50,742 nt of DNA from Candidatus Parcubacteria bacterium (GTDB taxonomy: Bacteria > Patescibacteriota > Patescibacteriia > UBA1558 > GWA2-36-10): contig JABJNO010000017.1 of NCBI GenBank assembly GCA_018664825.1, forward strand, positions 1 to 50,742, written 5' to 3'. The notes under the pieces were generated by a model. It searched no databases. It saw nothing but the letters and a program-made list of their open reading frames with translations, and was not told the DNA's origin. The position numbers were made by a program, and so were the translations under genes. Of this stretch, positions 36,776-44,689 are shown piece by piece; positions within the stretch are counted from its first letter, which is position 1, and the number at the start of each line of letters is the position of its first letter.

Positions 36776-37006
36776 AGTTCATTGATAAGGTGCTCGGAAA
36801 AACAAAAGCCGTTTGGGGTGTAATGGTTCGAATCCTAACATTTGGGCGGAGATCTATATCTTTTGTTGTAGAATACGTGGGAGACTTTGACGTTGTGACG
36901 CTAGTCACAAAATAGTCGTCAGTGAAATACCACTGCTTAAGATCTCTAGATCAAAACCTCCGAGCACCCACTTACATCAAGCCTCTAGAATATCTAGAGG
37001 CTTTTT
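36776..37006 (+). ncRNA. Putative structured ncRNA containing a 23S rRNA L1-stalk-like (H75-H78) domain
   Basis: Closing stem GGTGCTCGG(36789-36797)/CCGAGCACC(36960-36968); L1-stalk-like ttgTAGAATAcGTGGGAGACTTTGAcgTTGTGACgctaGTCACAAaatAGTCGTCAGTGAAATACCACtg; terminator GCCTCTAGAatatCTAGAGGCttttta. Confidence 0.85.
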
Positions 37007-37015
37007 ATTTTAAAA

Positions 37016-37044
37016 TAAAAAGACACACTATGACAGTGTGTCTT
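37016..37044 (-). terminator. Intrinsic terminator
   Basis: minus: AAGACACACTgtcatAGTGTGTCTTttta. Confidence 0.8.
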
Positions 37045-37213
37045 GTTTTGGATCTTCTCGGAGACACTCGGGTACATGATTCATCACTCGATGAAATTCT
37101 TCGTCAATTTCTTGGCGGATTACTTTGGGGTCTAGTGAAAGTCCTTTCTCGGTTCTGATTGCAATGGCACGAGCCAAAAAAACATCACGGATAATCCAAA
37201 CTGGACCTTGCAT
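37028..37213 (-). CDS. Small hypothetical protein (61 aa)
   Basis: SD aaaggag; own terminator. Confidence 0.6.
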   Translation of the reverse strand: MQGPVWIIRDVFLARAIAIRTEKGLSLDPKVIRQEIDEEFHRVMNHVPECLREDPKQDTLS

Positions 37214-37261
37214 TGTAGTCTCCTTTGCTTTTGGTTTGTATGAACGATTATATTTTATATA

Positions 37262-37462
37262 TTATTCTTTTGATTCATCAGACATTTTTTGTAAAATAAT
37301 GATTCTTTGTTGTTCTCTTATAAGTTTATCTTTGTAAGATATTTTTACTTCTTGCCAAACATAAAGTGCAGTTATAAAAATAACGGAAATAAAAATAAAA
37401 ATTATCATAATTTCATAAATATTATGAAATCCCTTTCGATTTTTAGGTAGATGCATGTTCAT
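37262..37462 (-). CDS. Small membrane protein
   Basis: One TM plus coiled tail; tandem with 37466. Confidence 0.5.
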   Translation of the reverse strand: MNMHLPKNRKGFHNIYEIMIIFIFISVIFITALYVWQEVKISYKDKLIREQQRIIILQKMSDESKE

Positions 37463-37465
37463 ATT

Positions 37466-37867
37466 TTAAATATTGAAAACAAAGTCAAAGAGAATACCAG
37501 CAATCAAAGCAATACCTGAAAGAATAAAGATAACATAATAATTCCATCTTTCTTTGGATGAAACCAAAGTTCTCAGTATATATTCCAAAGCCTTGTTGTC
37601 ATCTGGAGTGAGTTCGTCTAGAGTATTGGCGTCTAGTTTTTCTTTTAATCTATGCTCCACTATCAAGTTGGAACGTTTTTTTGATATATCAAAGCGATGA
37701 ATAAAGTATAAGATAAATCCAATAGTACCAACATACCAAGATATTTTTACCCAAGTATCACTATAATAGTTCAATACTATGATAGCTCGATAAGCTAGTG
37801 TAGCTACGATGCCTGCCCAAAAATAAAAAAGTCGAACTGATTTTGGGCTTGTTTTTATATCTTCCAT
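37466..37867 (-). CDS. Multi-TM membrane protein
   Basis: Three hydrophobic segments. Confidence 0.6.
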   Translation of the reverse strand: MEDIKTSPKSVRLFYFWAGIVATLAYRAIIVLNYYSDTWVKISWYVGTIGFILYFIHRFDISKKRSNLIVEHRLKEKLDANTLDELTPDDNKALEYILRTLVSSKERWNYYVIFILSGIALIAGILFDFVFNI

Positions 37868-37936
37868 ATTTAAATAATTTATTTATTATGTTTATATTAT
37901 ATCAAAAATAATATATTTTAGCGATTTTAATATATA

Positions 37937-37965
37937 TTGACAAAATAGTGTATTTATGCTATTAT
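37937..37965 (+). promoter_or_regulatory. Sigma70-type promoter
   Basis: TTGACA-17-TATTAT. Confidence 0.8.
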
Positions 37966-38012
37966 ATATAGTTCATTGTTCGTCGAAAAATTTCAAATCT
38001 TAGGAGGTCGTG

Positions 38013-38723
38013 ATGACAAGGTTACTATCTTGGTTTCAAGTCATCAAGACTTGGGCGAAATCTAGAATAGTTGAGATACTATTTTGGTTCCAGGTCATCA
38101 TGATCTGGGTTTATGCAATTCCACAAGCCAAACACCTGATCGCTGGTAAGACCACGGGTCTCACCCTCGCTCTTTGGCTCTGTTTCTTGGGCTATCTTGT
38201 AGTAGGGCTCTCGTTGTCTATCCTGGCTTATCGTGAGCCGATCCTAAACAAGGAAACAGAAGAAGAAAGATTAAAGGAAAAGAAAAAACGTCTTTATACT
38301 ATCCTCATCTTTGCTCTGATTGGCCTTGTGATGTTTGGCCTTTTTCTCTTGGCCATCAAAACTGTCCGATGGACAACTGGAGATACTGCCGTCAGTATAG
38401 TAGTCGTCGTCCTATCGATACTTACGAGTTGTTATTTTCGTAGTATCAAGGATCCGATGGCTCGTGGTTGGCTAGCAGTATGGTGCAAAGGAGTGGCTCA
38501 GCTTTGGGCAGGTTACGTGATGTTTACATCCGTCAGTTCAGAGTGGATACCTCCATTGTCTATGTTGGCTACCCACGGTACTATGTGGACTCGTTTTTTC
38601 CAAGTATACTCCCAAGGTAAAAGTGGTGGTTGGGATAGACCAACCAAGGGTCTGATGTTGGGCGAAAGTTCCAATGTCATTTCTTGGTCATTGGTCACCA
38701 TCCTCTGGTTTTTTCTAAGATAA
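38013..38723 (+). CDS. PQ-loop-like multi-TM membrane protein
   Basis: VIMIWVYAIPQAKHLIAGKTTGLTLALWLCFLGYLVVGLSL; SD aggagg. Confidence 0.65.
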   Translation: MTRLLSWFQVIKTWAKSRIVEILFWFQVIMIWVYAIPQAKHLIAGKTTGLTLALWLCFLGYLVVGLSLSILAYREPILNKETEEERLKEKKKRLYTILIFALIGLVMFGLFLLAIKTVRWTTGDTAVSIVVVVLSILTSCYFRSIKDPMARGWLAVWCKGVAQLWAGYVMFTSVSSEWIPPLSMLATHGTMWTRFFQVYSQGKSGGWDRPTKGLMLGESSNVISWSLVTILWFFLR

Positions 38724-38730
38724 CAAAAAC

Positions 38731-38760
38731 AGGACCAGCAAGAAATTGCTGGTCCTTTTC
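38731..38760 (+). terminator. Intrinsic terminator
   Basis: AGGACCAGCAAgaaaTTGCTGGTCCTttt. Confidence 0.88.
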
Positions 38761-38804
38761 ATTTTAATCAAAAAAGCTCTACTAGATAGTAGGGCTTTGT
38801 TTTA

Positions 38805-38985
38805 AAGTAAAAGGAAAACCCGCGAAAGTTTTCCAGGGAAGAAGATGGTTGGGTTGATACTCTTTGTCCGAAGACTCTGAATTTTGGCCACTGACCAGTT
38901 CTTGAATTTGTCGCATGCGACATGGTGTCCGTAAGGACGTCTGGGCTTTCGCGGGTGATTACCTAACTGATTACTCAGTAGGTAC
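38805..38985 (-). ncRNA. Putative structured ncRNA, family copy 1
   Basis: Shares promoter and most sequence blocks with 44512-44684; long-range stem CCCGCGAAAG/CTTTCGCGGG; hairpins ACCTACTGAgtaaTCAGTTAGGT, GTCcttacGGAC, TGGTCagtGGCCA, GTC(ttcg)GAC; 3' hairpin GGAAAAC...GTTTTCC then TTTTACTTT. Confidence 0.8.
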
Positions 38986-38990
38986 TCGTT

Positions 38991-39018
38991 ATATTATCAG
39001 ACTGACAGAATCTGTCAA
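38991..39018 (-). promoter_or_regulatory. Promoter of ncRNA copy 1
   Basis: TTGACA-16-TAATAT on minus strand. Confidence 0.8.
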
Positions 39019-39146
39019 GCGATTTATGCGAGAGTTATCAACAATATAAAATCTGGTAGATAAAAGTCGACTAAATTACGTTGTAGCCAAATGGATACAA
39101 AAAAACTTTTATAGCGTCTTGTGGGTATAGTGGTTGTTGTTCAGAC

Positions 39147-39175
39147 TTGACAAAATACATTTTTTAGTGTAGAAT
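39147..39175 (+). promoter_or_regulatory. Promoter of the DEAD-box helicase gene
   Basis: TTGACA-17-TAGAAT, about 95 nt upstream of the start codon. Confidence 0.75.
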
Positions 39176-39272
39176 ATTCTATTATTATGCTTCAACTTTA
39201 AAGAAGCAGACTCGGAACCTCTCGTTTTATATAGATACGACCAGATGGATCATTGGGTCGTAATTTTTATAT

Positions 39273-40616
39273 ATGACAAAAACAACAAGTAAAGACTTGG
39301 ATTTTAATGGATTGGGTATCTCTCCAAGCATATTAAAGCAATTGAAAAAATTGAACTTTAATATACCAACACCTATACAACATCAATCAATACCTATTGC
39401 TATAAAAGGTCAGGACATGATGGGCATTGCCCAGACTGGTACTGGTAAGACTTTGGCTTTTGGTATTCCAATGCTACAAATAGTACAGGCCAACAATAGT
39501 GCTGGTCTAGTAGTTTTGCCTACTCGTGAGCTAGCTGCTCAAGTAGATCAATCTCTCAAAACACTTGGGAGTGCTTTTGGTATCCGTACAGCTATTTTGA
39601 TTGGCGGAACTCCAATAGAACCTCAAATGAGAGCATTGAACAAAAGACCTCATGTCATCATAGCTACTCCTGGAAGATTGATAGATCATATCAATAGAAA
39701 GAGAGCTATCTTGAGCAATGTAAAAATTTTGGTATTGGACGAAGCTGATCGTATGCTCGATATGGGATTTGAGCCAGATATCAAAAGAATATTAGCCGCT
39801 ATCCCCGCTGGCAGACGTCAGACTATGCTTTTTTCAGCTACTATGCCGATGAAAATAACCAAGCTAGCCGAAGGCTATTTGCGCTCACCTATCCGAGTAG
39901 AAGTTGCTCCAGCTGGAAGTACTGCCAAAAGTATAGAGCAAGAAGTATTTATTATACCCAAACCAAAGAAACTTTCTTTATTGGACAGTCTGTTGTCTGA
40001 ATACAAAGAGCGTGTGCTTGTATTTAGCAGAACCAAGCATGGTGCAAAAAAGATTACTAGAACACTAAACTCACTAGGACACAAAGCTGCAGAAATACAT
40101 TCAAATAGATCATTGACCCAACGAACTAGAGCTCTCAAGGATTTCAAATCCGGTGCAGTTCGAGTTTTGATAGCTACTGATATTGCTTCACGTGGTATTG
40201 ATGTCAAAGATATAGAATTGGTAATCAATTATGATTTACCTGAGCAGGCCGAAGATTATGTTCATCGTATTGGACGTACTGGTAGAGCTGGTAAAAAAGG
40301 TAAAGCCATTTCATTTGTTGCCCCTGATCAAAAAAGAGATTTATTTTTAATCGAACGACTTGTTCGTGTAAAATTACCCATCAAACCATTGCCTGAAATG
40401 AAGGAGCATATTTCTATACCAAAAGAGCCAATCAGAAGAAGTTTTGTTGGGCGAGGTAGTAGATCAGCTAGTGGAAGATCCACAGGTGGTAGATCTGGTA
40501 GATCTGGTAGATCTAGCAGGCCAAGTAGACCAAATAAACCAGCCAAGAGTTCTGGTGGTTTCAAAAGTCGTCGTCGTAGACCAGGTAAAAGTGCTCGTAA
40601 CAAGACTAGTCAATAA
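39273..40616 (+). CDS. DEAD-box RNA helicase (RhlE-like)
   Basis: AQTGTGKT, PTRELA, VLDEADRMLDMGF, SAT, HRIGRTGRAG, Gly/Arg/Ser-rich C-terminus. Confidence 0.95.
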   Translation: MTKTTSKDLDFNGLGISPSILKQLKKLNFNIPTPIQHQSIPIAIKGQDMMGIAQTGTGKTLAFGIPMLQIVQANNSAGLVVLPTRELAAQVDQSLKTLGSAFGIRTAILIGGTPIEPQMRALNKRPHVIIATPGRLIDHINRKRAILSNVKILVLDEADRMLDMGFEPDIKRILAAIPAGRRQTMLFSATMPMKITKLAEGYLRSPIRVEVAPAGSTAKSIEQEVFIIPKPKKLSLLDSLLSEYKERVLVFSRTKHGAKKITRTLNSLGHKAAEIHSNRSLTQRTRALKDFKSGAVRVLIATDIASRGIDVKDIELVINYDLPEQAEDYVHRIGRTGRAGKKGKAISFVAPDQKRDLFLIERLVRVKLPIKPLPEMKEHISIPKEPIRRSFVGRGSRSASGRSTGGRSGRSGRSSRPSRPNKPAKSSGGFKSRRRRPGKSARNKTSQ

Positions 40617-41116
40617 TGAGAGTACCTATTCGAAAAGCTGGTAAATATACTTTTATAAAACCCGATCCATATATTACTCAAGAAAAATTTGATGAGCTCG
40701 TCAAAAATCTAGAAAGATTGAAAAAAGTTGTTCAACCAAAGCTGATAGGAGAAGTCAAAAGATTGGGAGAAATGGGAGATTTTTCTGAAAATACAGCATA
40801 TCAAATGGCCAAAGGTAAGCTACGTGGTATAAATCAAAAGATAATCCAGACTGAAAAACAACTTGGCATTGCCAAAATTATCAAGACAGACAAAAATGCT
40901 CTGGTAGTTCAGATAGGTAGTAGAGTGATTGTTGAAATAAACAAACAAACTCAAAAATTTCAGATTTTGGGATCACTAGAAACTAGTCCTGGTACAGGAA
41001 CAATTTCTCATCAGTCCCCTCTTGGCAAAGCTTTGCTGAATAAAAAACTGGGAGATGTAGTACAAGTAAAAACTGAGGACAGGAAAATAGAATATAAAAT
41101 AATAAATATAGAATAA
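40616..41116 (+). CDS. GreA/GreB family transcription elongation factor
   Basis: GDFSENTAYQMAKGKLRGINQKI; SHQSPLGKALLNKKLGDVVQV. Confidence 0.88.
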   Translation: MRVPIRKAGKYTFIKPDPYITQEKFDELVKNLERLKKVVQPKLIGEVKRLGEMGDFSENTAYQMAKGKLRGINQKIIQTEKQLGIAKIIKTDKNALVVQIGSRVIVEINKQTQKFQILGSLETSPGTGTISHQSPLGKALLNKKLGDVVQVKTEDRKIEYKIINIE

Positions 41117-41141
41117 AAAACTACCCACCGGGTAGTTTTTT
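41116..41141 (+). terminator. Intrinsic terminator
   Basis: AAAAACTACCcaccGGGTAGTTTTTT. Confidence 0.8.
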
Positions 41142-41180
41142 GATAGACTTTTCACAATTTAACAAAATTATGCTATATTT

Positions 41181-41645
41181 ATGCATATGGAATTAATACT
41201 TATAGGTTTACATGCTGGAATTGGAGAGATCGGAGCTTTGTCTTTTTTATGGGTGTTCATAGAATTGCTTAGTCCCAATCTCCAACGAGTAGCCAGAGCA
41301 AAGGTTGCTGCTATGATAGGCGTAGTGGCGTTATTTACTTCATGGATTATAGGAGGTTATTATTATGTGACTTTTTATGGAGCAAATGTAAAACCAGCAA
41401 TCAAGGCTGGTCCTATGCCTTGGGCACATCTGGTCATGACAGAAACCAAAGAACACGTTTTTCTCTTTTTGCCATTTTTGGCAATTTTAATCTTGGGCTT
41501 GATACACGCACACAAAGAACAATTGCTAAAAGGTGAACGTATCAAATCAATTCTTATTTTAAGTCTCTTGGTATTTTTGATTAGTATGGCTATGGCTGGT
41601 ATGGGCTATATGATATCAAGTGGTTTTAGGAGCGCTATTACATAA
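41181..41645 (+). CDS. Four-TM membrane protein with conserved-looking His residues
   Basis: GLHAGIGEIG, WAHLVMTETKEH, IHAHKEQ. Confidence 0.65.
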   Translation: MHMELILIGLHAGIGEIGALSFLWVFIELLSPNLQRVARAKVAAMIGVVALFTSWIIGGYYYVTFYGANVKPAIKAGPMPWAHLVMTETKEHVFLFLPFLAILILGLIHAHKEQLLKGERIKSILILSLLVFLISMAMAGMGYMISSGFRSAIT

Positions 41646-41649
41646 ATAT

Positions 41650-41955
41650 ATGAAGAAAATAAATCCACAAGCATTAGCAAGATCTACTTCATTTACAATT
41701 ATTCTAATTGTTATAATGACTATATGGTCAGAGCTTCATTCTGCATTCAAAGGTGTTTTGACAGATATGAGTGGCCATCACTGGGTAAGTAAAGGTATAA
41801 TTTCTCTGGTATTTTTTGCAATAATGTATTTCCTTATGCACAAAAAAGCCGTTGGTCACGATGCCAAACAATGTGAGATGGGTCCTGTATGGATGACAGT
41901 CGCCGGTGGCCTGATTATTTTTATCTTTTATCTCTGGCATTATCTAGCAGCCTAA
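41650..41955 (+). CDS. Small multi-TM membrane protein
   Basis: Start reassigned to MKKINPQAL; three TM segments. Confidence 0.6.
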   Translation: MKKINPQALARSTSFTIILIVIMTIWSELHSAFKGVLTDMSGHHWVSKGIISLVFFAIMYFLMHKKAVGHDAKQCEMGPVWMTVAGGLIIFIFYLWHYLAA

Positions 41956-41974
41956 GTACAATAAACATCAAATA

Positions 41975-42003
41975 AAAAATCACCCAGCTGGGTGATTTTT
42001 AGT
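41975..42003. terminator. Bidirectional intrinsic terminator
   Basis: AAAAATCACCCAGCTGGGTGATTTTT. Confidence 0.8.
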
Positions 42004-42012
42004 TTTGATTTT

Positions 42013-43632
42013 TTATTCTACCAAGCTTTTACCCTGCCATTTCATCTGACGAAGCATAGCTAGTTCTGCTTCGCTTGGTTTGTGAAATATTTCATCATAT
42101 TCATACTCTGTTGGGTCAGTGTCATATTCAGCGTCTACTTCATCCATTTTTGCTTCTGCACTTTCAGGAGTATTACCCATTGCACCATTGTATATTCTAG
42201 CTAAATATTCATTTAAAAAACTCTCAAACTCATCTTTTTCTCTACTATCGTCTTGTTCTTCTTTAGTTAATTCAGCAAAATTTTCAGGTTTAGGCTTTAT
42301 GTCCGTTAAGTCATGTTTGGTAGTTATTTCTGTAGAAAAATTTTCAATAGCTTCATCATCACTTAAGTCTAGATCCTCAATATTAAAACCAATATCTGAA
42401 TAATATGGCAGATCATCTCCAAATCTATCTCTCTGTCCTTTTAGAGACATAGTTAGTAGCTCAGCTGTACCGGGACCTTCGTAGCCTTCTGCTCCTAGTT
42501 TTGTCTTAAAAAAATCATGAAAAGCTTCGTGTGGTAGGCAGGTTTCGGTGATGACTTTTTGTTTTTCATTGCTAGCCATATAATCAGCCAAATCTTGCTC
42601 TACTTTTTCTTTGTGTTTAGAAATAAGTGCTGGTATTTCAGATGGATTTGTGGCAGGACCAGAAATCTGCTCCATGGCATCCCAAATCTCTTCAATTTTT
42701 TGTCTTTTTTCATCTCTTGATAGGTTTGAGCGCTCTACTTGCGTTAACAGGGTAAGTCTTTCAGCTGTAATAGCTGTCGCAACTGCTGCCATTTCTAGTT
42801 GAGCTTTTTTTCTTTCTTTATCATTATCTTGGTCCAAAAATATAGCCTCAGTCGAATGTTGATAAAAAGCTCCATAAGCAAATCTACCAATATCCCCAAA
42901 GTCTACTTGGACAACTTCAAGGCTCTCATCATCAAAAGAAATCTCTCCACTAGCAATAGCTTTGTCTAGAGCTTCTTTTAGGGGGTCTGTATTTGTAAAC
43001 ATCTCATAAGGTTCGGGTATTTCCAATGAGTGGACACTTACCTCGTCTACAAAACTGCATTGCTCTAAGCCATCTTTAATCTCAGATTCAGATAAGGTAG
43101 TTTCGTGTTCTGAGTATTGATCGATTAATTCATTTACTTCTTCTAGGTCTTCATTTTCTTGTTCAGTTGTTTGTTCGCTCGCCTCACCCGTTTTGCTAAA
43201 AAGGCCAAGCTCAGCACCAGCAGCAACGCCAGCGGCTGTTTTGGTAGATATATCAACAAATTTTCTTCTAGACATTTGGCCTGGTTCGCCCGTTTCATCT
43301 GTATCTTCAGGAATAGAATCAGCAGAAACTAGACTCTTTATTTTATCTTTTGTGGTAATTACCAAAGTGTTAATAGTTTCAGTAATTTGAGACATTTTTT
43401 CTTTGGCAGTATCCAAAAAACCAGAACCACCTTCTACTTCTTCGGCTTTTAGACCACTAGCAGCTTCGCTCAAAAGATTTTCTCCACTTTCTATCACCTC
43501 AGTAGAGTTATCATCAATTTTGGCCTCTACTACTTCTGGGGATTCGGTTGTATTTTCTACTGCTGATTCAACACTAGATTCTTGTTGCCCTTCATTTGAA
43601 CTTGGGTTTTCTGAACTTGAGTTTTCAAACAT
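42013..43632 (-). CDS. Acidic protein with an internal Tat-like motif and HEXXH; candidate metallopeptidase
   Basis: MSRRKFVDISTKTAAGVAAGAELGLF internal segment; ETCLPHEAFHDFFKTKLG. Confidence 0.6.
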   Translation of the reverse strand: MFENSSSENPSSNEGQQESSVESAVENTTESPEVVEAKIDDNSTEVIESGENLLSEAASGLKAEEVEGGSGFLDTAKEKMSQITETINTLVITTKDKIKSLVSADSIPEDTDETGEPGQMSRRKFVDISTKTAAGVAAGAELGLFSKTGEASEQTTEQENEDLEEVNELIDQYSEHETTLSESEIKDGLEQCSFVDEVSVHSLEIPEPYEMFTNTDPLKEALDKAIASGEISFDDESLEVVQVDFGDIGRFAYGAFYQHSTEAIFLDQDNDKERKKAQLEMAAVATAITAERLTLLTQVERSNLSRDEKRQKIEEIWDAMEQISGPATNPSEIPALISKHKEKVEQDLADYMASNEKQKVITETCLPHEAFHDFFKTKLGAEGYEGPGTAELLTMSLKGQRDRFGDDLPYYSDIGFNIEDLDLSDDEAIENFSTEITTKHDLTDIKPKPENFAELTKEEQDDSREKDEFESFLNEYLARIYNGAMGNTPESAEAKMDEVDAEYDTDPTEYEYDEIFHKPSEAELAMLRQMKWQGKSLVE

Positions 43633-43641
43633 AATAAAATA

Positions 43642-43797
43642 TTATAATTCTCTTCTAATTTTCTCCAATTTTTTTTGTTCTACTTGGTTTATAAAATCAT
43701 TGATAACCTTTGACTGCTCTTTTTGCAATTCACGAAGTTTATCAATATATTCATCGTATATATCTTCTATTTTGTTTTTTTCGTCTTTTTTATCCAT
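43642..43797 (-). CDS. Small charged coiled protein (51 aa)
   Basis: Not in the ORF track: MDKKDEKNKIEDIYDEYIDKLRELQKEQSKVINDFINQVEQKKLEKIRREL; directly upstream of 42013..43632. Confidence 0.5.
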   Translation of the reverse strand: MDKKDEKNKIEDIYDEYIDKLRELQKEQSKVINDFINQVEQKKLEKIRREL

Positions 43798-43838
43798 AAT
43801 ATTAACGCATCTTGGATGATTTTTAGTTTTGAAATTTT

Positions 43839-44447
43839 TTATTCAACGAAAGTAAAACTTTTTACCACTGCTTCAAAAATAGATTGATTTTGTGGTAAAT
43901 CACTAGATACATACATCAAACGAAAAGTCTGTTCACCTTTTTCAAAATGATATTCAATCATTTTATTTTCATTAGTCTGTATTTCAAATCGTGTAGCTGG
44001 CTGTCCGGCTACAGTAATTTGTTTGCTGGCGTATCCTGTCATATTTTTTTTGAGCTCTTCCAAATCAAATCTTGATTTTTCTATTACAATTTGTCCCAAA
44101 TATTCAGACCCTAGACCAATGAGAGCATTTTTGTCTGATATAAAATAATCATCTATCAATTCATTTGTACCAGCGGCAGTCAAATTATTTTTCATAAAAT
44201 GTTGCCAATACCAATTGTCAGGCCTCATGATTGTATAGCCCATTGCTTTGTTTTCATACAATACATAGTCAACATCGACAGCTACTACAGTAGTATCTTT
44301 TTTTGTATCTTTTTTAGTAGTGTCAGCATCCTTGGTATCCTCTACTTGATTTGTGTCTAAAGGTTTATCTTCCTCTACATTTTTTGAGGTACATCCTGCA
44401 CCCATCAACAAAGGCACGACAAGTAAAAGTAATAATGTTTTTTTCAT
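43839..44447 (-). CDS. Putative lipoprotein
   Basis: Lipobox LLMGAGC; PsbP/DUF-like C-terminal pattern YTIMRPDNWYW. Confidence 0.7.
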   Translation of the reverse strand: MKKTLLLLLVVPLLMGAGCTSKNVEEDKPLDTNQVEDTKDADTTKKDTKKDTTVVAVDVDYVLYENKAMGYTIMRPDNWYWQHFMKNNLTAAGTNELIDDYFISDKNALIGLGSEYLGQIVIEKSRFDLEELKKNMTGYASKQITVAGQPATRFEIQTNENKMIEYHFEKGEQTFRLMYVSSDLPQNQSIFEAVVKSFTFVE

Positions 44448-44511
44448 AGTTTTTGTATTTTAGTATTTATAAACTTATTATATCAAAAAATCGCCTATTG
44501 GGCGATTTTGA

Positions 44512-44684
44512 AGTAAAAGGAAAACCCGCGAAAGTTTTCCAGAAGAAGAGTTTTTAGGTTGGGTTGTTACTCGTTGTCCGAAGACTCTGAATTTTTGGCC
44601 ACTGACCATTCTTCTTGTTTCTTTTGACGGAAACGTTCTAGTTGCTTTCGCGGGTGATTACCGAACTGATTACTCAGTAGGTAC
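44512..44684 (-). ncRNA. Putative structured ncRNA, family copy 2
   Basis: Same conserved blocks as 38805-38985; variable internal segment; conserved promoter TTGACA-16-TAATAT. Confidence 0.8.
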
Positions 44685-44689
44685 TCGTT

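Noticed and set aside
36789-36845. tRNA gene suggested by GGTTCGAATCC
   Set aside because: No matching D-arm, anticodon arm or 7-bp acceptor stem; it lies inside the L1-stalk-like RNA
36851-36952. Fragment of a degraded rRNA operon
   Set aside because: Own promoter, perfect closing stem and terminator; intact complementary helices; no adjoining 23S, 16S or 5S sequence in the window
38805-38985. Confident 6S RNA assignment for the twin RNA family
   Set aside because: Size and closing stem fit loosely, but a clear 6S central bubble was not demonstrated and several conserved hairpins do not match what I know of 6S
40444-40644. Plus-strand ORF MLGEVVDQLVEDPQVVDLVDLVDLAG...
   Set aside because: Out-of-frame reading of the helicase Gly/Arg/Ser-rich tail
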